DNA from: Alphaproteobacteria bacterium CG11_big_fil_rev_8_21_14_0_20_44_7
GTDB lineage: Bacteria > Pseudomonadota > Alphaproteobacteria > Rickettsiales > 21-14-0-20-44-7
NCBI GenBank assembly: GCA_002787615.1
Contig: PCXJ01000043.1
Location: 1-9,347 of the forward strand
Length of the DNA: 9,347 nt
Direction of reading: 5' to 3'
Within the stretch, counting starts at the first letter, position 1. The number at the start of each line of letters is the position of its first letter. The position numbers were made by a program, and so were the translations under genes. The notes under the pieces are model-generated. The model was not told the DNA's origin. It worked only from the letters and a program-made list of their open reading frames with translations, and ran no database searches. Shown here piece by piece: positions 6,684-9,347 of the stretch.

Positions 6684-6688
6684 CCTCC
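6684..6688 (-). promoter_or_regulatory. Ribosome binding site that fixes the lipoprotein start
   Basis: GGAGG on the minus strand is separated by six A/T bases from the ATG at 6677. It is the strongest Shine-Dalgarno in the window and rules in favour of this ATG over the TTG at 6692. Confidence 0.8.
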
Positions 6689-6701
6689 GCAAAATATAAC
6701 C

Positions 6702-6736
6702 TGCCCCAAGGCTATAGATTTATAAGCATCGGGGCA
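6702..6736 (-). other. Two-tier inverted repeat upstream of the lipoprotein gene
   Basis: TGCCCC (6702-6707) pairs with GGGGCA (6731-6736). Inside, GCTATA (6711-6716) pairs with TATAAGC (6721-6727) with one bulged A around a GATT loop. In the minus-strand orientation it ends 13 bases before the Shine-Dalgarno of the lipoprotein gene, so if transcribed it would be a leader hairpin. No clear promoter was found for this gene. Confidence 0.4.
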
Positions 6737-6746
6737 AGAATATATT

Positions 6747-6770
6747 TTGGCGAAGTTATTAGCGGGTTTC
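6747..6770 (+). repeat. Degenerate 24-base direct repeat, left copy
   Basis: TTGGCGAAG...TTAG..GGTTTC matches the copy at 6900-6923 at 19 of 24 positions by hand alignment. The two copies flank the palindromic element at 6782-6853 and the smaller hairpin at 6870-6888. Confidence 0.5.
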
Positions 6771-6781
6771 ATAAAATCTGC

Positions 6782-6853
6782 GTCATCGCGCACTCGTTGC
6801 GCGATCCGGAGCTATATAGCTATACCCAGACCCCGCAACAAGTGCGGGGTGAC
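6782..6853. repeat. Composite palindromic element: two inverted hairpins around a 12-base palindrome
   Basis: The left hairpin is ATCGCGCA (6785-6792), loop CTCGT, TGCGCGAT (6798-6805). The right hairpin is ACCCCGCA (6830-6837), loop ACAAG, TGCGGGGT (6843-6850). Each has a perfect eight-base stem. Between them lies the perfect palindrome AGCTATATAGCT (6810-6821), and the ends read GTCA and TGAC. The reverse complement of the right hairpin matches the left one at 16 of 21 positions. Four of the five differences form two compensating base-pair changes in the stem. The layout resembles small dispersed palindromic elements (REP/RPE-like) of proteobacteria; membership of a known family cannot be shown from one copy. 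Confidence 0.7.
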
Positions 6854-6869
6854 CAAGTAGGCGAGCGGG

Positions 6870-6888
6870 GGCGGCAAATATGCCCGCC
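6870..6888. other. GC-rich hairpin downstream of the outer-membrane protein gene
   Basis: GGCGGCA (6870-6876), loop AATA, then TGCC-(C)-GCC (6881-6888) form a seven-base stem with one bulged C. It lies 35 bases past the stop of the minus-strand beta-barrel gene, where a 3'-end structure would be expected. On the minus strand it is followed by GC-rich sequence, not a T-run, so it is not a classical intrinsic terminator. Confidence 0.4.
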
Positions 6889-6899
6889 GAAACTATAGC

Positions 6900-6923
6900 T
6901 TGCCGAAGTGGTTAGTAGGTTTC
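6900..6923 (+). repeat. Degenerate 24-base direct repeat, right copy
   Basis: TTGCCGAAG...TTAG..GGTTTC is the second copy of the repeat at 6747-6770, same orientation. Its last base is the final base of the stop codon of the beta-barrel gene (6923-6925, minus strand), so the repeated unit abuts coding sequence exactly. Confidence 0.5.
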
Positions 6924-7945
6924 TAGAAGCTATATTGCCAGCCTAAGGTTAAGCGATAATCACTCTCAAGCTGCGGGCCATCAAGATGCTGATATAAAGG
7001 CACACCAAATTCCAATGCTAAGCGATGCCCGTTGAGCAGCTTGTCATCAAATGGCTGTATATCCAAACCAATAAGCGCATCCACCCTTCTGCCTGCCCGC
7101 AAATCCGGCCTTGCGGTTGGTACCATTGCGGGGTTTAGCTGGCTATCACTGCCGCTAATATCGCCCCATTTCTTGCCATCAAGACGTAAGGATGCTCCAA
7201 AAACATCATTGATTTCCGTTGCCACCCAGCCGGTTAGATTATACTCATCACCAAGCCTATAACCCTCACTGTTTTTTCCCAAACGCTGCGTTGTGCCGGC
7301 CTGCACTCCATAGGAGAAATCTTGCAAGCTATTCGTATAGGTAATTCCCAGCATCGGGTCGAAAGTGCCGGAGCCAAGCTGCATAGGATATGGCAATTTT
7401 GCATTCGCCATAGCAGGAGTATTATCCCTTTCATCCACCGAGCCTGTCGGAATTGCAACGCCGAAGCTAAGATTCAGATTTTCATTATGGTTATTATAGA
7501 GATTATATATCCCGCCAAGCTTTGCATCGCCCAAACCTTCAGATGAGGTTTCAAAACGCATGCCGCCCCCAGTTTCATGGTTCATTGATTTATGCACATA
7601 TGGCAACATCGCCGTCAGCGTCAAATCTTCCGAAGCGCCATACATCGCGCCGAACATATGCATTTGCATAGTCATGTTAAGCGGCGCAACCATAAAACCC
7701 GCCGCCCGCGTTTGTGCCGGAGTTAAGCTATCCGTACCGCTTCTATTCCCCGCCATTTTCATGTTGGAATAGCGATATGAAAACATCAAGCTCCCCTCCT
7801 CATGGACATGGTCACCCATCACCCCAATTGGCGCGGGCGCTGCGTTATGGTTATGAATATGCTCATCAGCCTGAGCGGAATTTATGGATAATGGATTTGC
7901 AGCAAAAGCAAGCGTTGCTGCCACGCATAACATATTATTTTTCAT
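6923..7945 (-). CDS. His/Met-rich outer-membrane beta-barrel, transporter-like (MetA-pathway/phenol-degradation porin type)
   Basis: This 340-residue protein has a signal peptide with a likely cut after A-Q-A (24-26). The mature N-terminus is rich in possible metal ligands: His29, 31, 33, 46, 48, Met43, Met62/64, and M-T-M-Q-M-H-M at 91-97. The rest alternates polar and hydrophobic residues with many Gly, Asn and aromatic residues, and it ends in W-Q-Y-S-F. A C-terminal Phe is the assembly signal of outer-membrane beta-barrels. APAPIGVMGDH, the MHMFGAMYG segment and the GLGDAKLGG segment recall proteins usually annotated as transporters of the Phenol_MetA_deg type; this is from memory of the family. 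Some relatives sit near copper-handling genes, so a metal-related role is inference. The ATG has AAGG (7953-7956) six or seven bases upstream and its own TATAAT. The DUF2946-like gene lies 48 bases upstream on the same strand. Confidence 0.75.
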   Translation of the reverse strand: MKNNMLCVAATLAFAANPLSINSAQADEHIHNHNAAPAPIGVMGDHVHEEGSLMFSYRYSNMKMAGNRSGTDSLTPAQTRAAGFMVAPLNMTMQMHMFGAMYGASEDLTLTAMLPYVHKSMNHETGGGMRFETSSEGLGDAKLGGIYNLYNNHNENLNLSFGVAIPTGSVDERDNTPAMANAKLPYPMQLGSGTFDPMLGITYTNSLQDFSYGVQAGTTQRLGKNSEGYRLGDEYNLTGWVATEINDVFGASLRLDGKKWGDISGSDSQLNPAMVPTARPDLRAGRRVDALIGLDIQPFDDKLLNGHRLALEFGVPLYQHLDGPQLESDYRLTLGWQYSF

Positions 7946-7952
7946 GTTAATA

Positions 7953-7970
7953 CCTTCGTTAAATATTATA
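7953..7970 (-). promoter_or_regulatory. -10 box and ribosome site of the beta-barrel gene
   Basis: A perfect TATAAT (7965-7970, minus strand) precedes AAGG (7953-7956) and the ATG at 7945. The best -35 at 17 bases is GCCACA, matching only the last three consensus bases. The predicted leader is only about 12 bases. The gene can therefore probably be transcribed independently of the upstream DUF2946-like gene. Confidence 0.45.
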
Positions 7971-7993
7971 ATTTTAAAATTGAGATGTGGCGG

Positions 7994-8395
7994 TTAGCCA
8001 ATTAGACGAAGGCTTTGCGGCGGCGCGCGCGGAAGTATGGAATTATAGATTATCTCATTAAACAGATAAATCTGAGCATGATAAATTTCACAAATAACTA
8101 CCGGACTTTCCAGCTCATAGGTTATGGCTTGCGGGAGCGCAAAAAGATTATCGGATGATTTCTTTACGTAACTGGATTTCTCAAGCTTACCGTTCAAATC
8201 TGCAAGCAATTTATTATACGCATCGGCAGAAATTGTTTTGCCACCATCCGCCGTACAAATCTCAATATTACCGATAAAATTATCTTGAGGAAGCTGAGCG
8301 TGCGAAACCGCAAAAGGCAGCACCGCATTCAGAATGAATGCAAAGGCTAGTATGCCAGAAATTATACCTCTACTTATTCTTTTATTTTGGCTCAT
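7994..8395 (-). CDS. DUF2946-like small secreted or membrane-anchored protein
   Basis: This 133-residue protein has a basic N-terminus (Lys5, Arg6, Arg9), a hydrophobic segment at about 11-30, and S-H-A at 31-33 as a possible signal peptidase I site. IEICTADGGKTI (44-55) and the ending LPRAPPQ (121-127) resemble DUF2946 proteins, which have no settled function and often occur near copper or TonB-related genes; this is a recollection, not a search. The Cys pair usual in the middle of that family seems reduced to one Cys: VVICEIYHAQ has Cys102 and His106, and Cys47 is the only other cysteine after the signal segment. The start overlaps the end of the upstream membrane-protein gene by 14 bases, and no strong Shine-Dalgarno is visible, so coupled translation is likely. 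The beta-barrel gene follows 48 bases downstream. Confidence 0.65.
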   Translation of the reverse strand: MSQNKRISRGIISGILAFAFILNAVLPFAVSHAQLPQDNFIGNIEICTADGGKTISADAYNKLLADLNGKLEKSSYVKKSSDNLFALPQAITYELESPVVICEIYHAQIYLFNEIIYNSILPRAPPQSLRLIG

Positions 8396-9347
8396 AAATA
8401 AAAATCTTTTCCGACTGGGTTTTTAGCTTATAATTCTCTCTAATCGCTTCAACCACCTCAGGAGTAAACCTATTCAGGATTTGAGGTGAATCTCTCTCTG
8501 GCAAACTATTTATATCATTCTTCAGGATTATTCTAGCCACTTTTTTAGATTTTATCGCTTGCACCACAGGGCTTTGATCCCAGATGCCCTGAATCAATAA
8601 TTGCTTCATAATATATGGCTGAAAATAAATATACCTTCCCGCCCTTGTAAGCAAAACCATATCCTCACTAATGATTTCTCCTGAAGCAGAAGATATGTCA
8701 TGAAGCATAGATTCCGTATAAACTTTATCTTTTTCGGGTGGTTGGGGATTATAATAATAGCCCAATAATATACTGCAAAATATTATTGCTATGAGTACAA
8801 CCCGCCATAAACTTATCTCATTAATCATTTTTGCAATCTGGATTGAGACAATAATACTAACTAAAGCAAAGAATTCTAAATAGTAATTCGTATTTGCGCC
8901 AATTTTTCCGATTGAGAAAATCATGACAAAAGATAAAATCCAGCAGCATGATAAAAGAAAATTCGGCGATATGTTTTTTCCCATGCTATTCTTGCAATCA
9001 TCTCTTCGTTTCTGAACATAATCTTTGATTTGCGCATAAACGAATCCCACCGACATCACAAAAATTATATAATATAACATTACTACATAAACAGCGACGT
9101 TAGATAATGCTTCTTGTATGCTATATGAATTCTTATTCGCCGTGACATGATGGAACCAAAACTCACCATTTGTCGCAACAATTTCTGCACATAATATTAT
9201 TGCCGAAGGGATAAGCATGAACATAAATAGCTTGAATGCCAGCCTGCGATTTGTGAACAAGCATGCAACAAAACATCCGCCAACATAGGCAATGATAGAT
9301 TGCTTGGTAAATGCAGCGAGGATAAAAAACATCGCCGCGAGAACTAG
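8382..9347 (-). CDS. Multi-pass membrane protein resembling GT-C glycosyltransferases, 5'-truncated
   Basis: The frame stays open to the right edge (visible N-terminus LVLAA before the first Met at 9332, inside a hydrophobic run), so the true start lies outside; 321 residues are visible. About seven hydrophobic segments can be seen, counted from the edge: roughly 1-14, 17-32, 37-59, 84-106, about 128-146, 151-172 and 179-196. A soluble C-terminal domain of about 115 residues follows, probably periplasmic. FTKQS after the first segment and GANTNYYLE near the sixth are motifs I associate with family-39-like or DUF2029-type membrane glycosyltransferases. The C-terminal YIYFQPYIMKQLLIQGIWD and AIRENYKL segments fit the same group. 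The catalytic first loop with its acidic residues is not in the window, so donor and acceptor are unknown. The last 14 bases overlap the start of the DUF2946-like gene. Confidence 0.7.
   Translation of the reverse strand, partial: LVLAAMFFILAAFTKQSIIAYVGGCFVACLFTNRRLAFKLFMFMLIPSAIILCAEIVATNGEFWFHHVTANKNSYSIQEALSNVAVYVVMLYYIIFVMSVGFVYAQIKDYVQKRRDDCKNSMGKNISPNFLLSCCWILSFVMIFSIGKIGANTNYYLEFFALVSIIVSIQIAKMINEISLWRVVLIAIIFCSILLGYYYNPQPPEKDKVYTESMLHDISSASGEIISEDMVLLTRAGRYIYFQPYIMKQLLIQGIWDQSPVVQAIKSKKVARIILKNDINSLPERDSPQILNRFTPEVVEAIRENYKLKTQSEKIFIYEPK

Noticed and set aside
6678..6692. TTG at 6692 as an earlier start of the lipoprotein
   Set aside because: It would put the GGAGG Shine-Dalgarno inside the coding frame. 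The ATG at 6677 sits six bases after it and gives a normal signal peptide.
6187..6699. Plus-strand open frame of 170 codons
   Set aside because: It overlaps the lepA 3' end in another frame and then reads antisense through the whole lipoprotein gene, which has a strong ribosome site and signal sequence.
6782..6888. CRISPR array or tRNA in the hairpin-rich spacer
   Set aside because: There are only two diverged, inverted copies, with no regular spacers. The stems do not form a cloverleaf and no anticodon arm or CCA-type end is present.
6747..6923. Insertion sequence with target-site duplication
   Set aside because: No transposase frame lies between the repeats, and 24-base copies matching at only 19 positions are too long and too diverged for a recent target duplication.
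9330..9332. ATG at 9332 as the true start of the GT-C-like gene
   Set aside because: The frame stays open upstream to the window edge with hydrophobic codons that belong to the same membrane segment, and catalytic N-terminal parts of the family are missing, so the gene is truncated.

Overview
The window reads as ordinary chromosome from an alphaproteobacterium of moderate to low GC content. The strongest clue is the co-directional block rpsA - sppA - ihfB (minus strand, 4422 to 1439), a gene order typical of Alphaproteobacteria. A thioredoxin-reductase-like ferredoxin-NADP reductase and EF4 (LepA) fit but do not narrow the lineage. I cannot assign a genus.

Left part (1-1443): a truncated secreted protein of unknown function (minus strand) diverges from the ferredoxin-NADP reductase gene across only 63 bases. 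The reductase has a good -35/-10 pair ending six bases before its ATG and no Shine-Dalgarno sequence, so its mRNA is probably leaderless. A small heptamer repeat lies where it converges on ihfB.

Middle (1439-6383): S1, SppA and IHF-beta form a compact minus-strand operon. It is driven from a recognisable promoter in the 161-base region shared with the divergent lepA gene. The rpsA leader carries an 11-base tandem duplication and a small hairpin at the predicted 5' end. lepA again appears to be leaderless or nearly so. These genes serve translation (S1, EF4), nucleoid architecture (IHF) and membrane peptide turnover (SppA).

Right part (6384-9347): four minus-strand genes of cell-envelope character. 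They are a short lipoprotein or periplasmic coiled-coil protein, a His/Met-rich outer-membrane beta-barrel, a small DUF2946-like secreted or membrane-anchored protein, and the C-terminal portion of a multi-pass membrane protein resembling GT-C glycosyltransferases. The beta-barrel and the DUF2946-like gene suggest a metal (possibly copper) connection, by inference only.

The 245-base spacer 6678-6922 is the most structured non-coding DNA here. Two 21-base hairpins lie in inverted orientation around a 12-base perfect palindrome. Two of the differences between the hairpins are compensatory base-pair changes. The whole is flanked by a degenerate 24-base direct repeat. It looks like a small palindromic dispersed element. 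I found no CRISPR array, tRNA, rRNA, transposase, toxin-antitoxin pair or defence system, and no coherent new multi-gene system.
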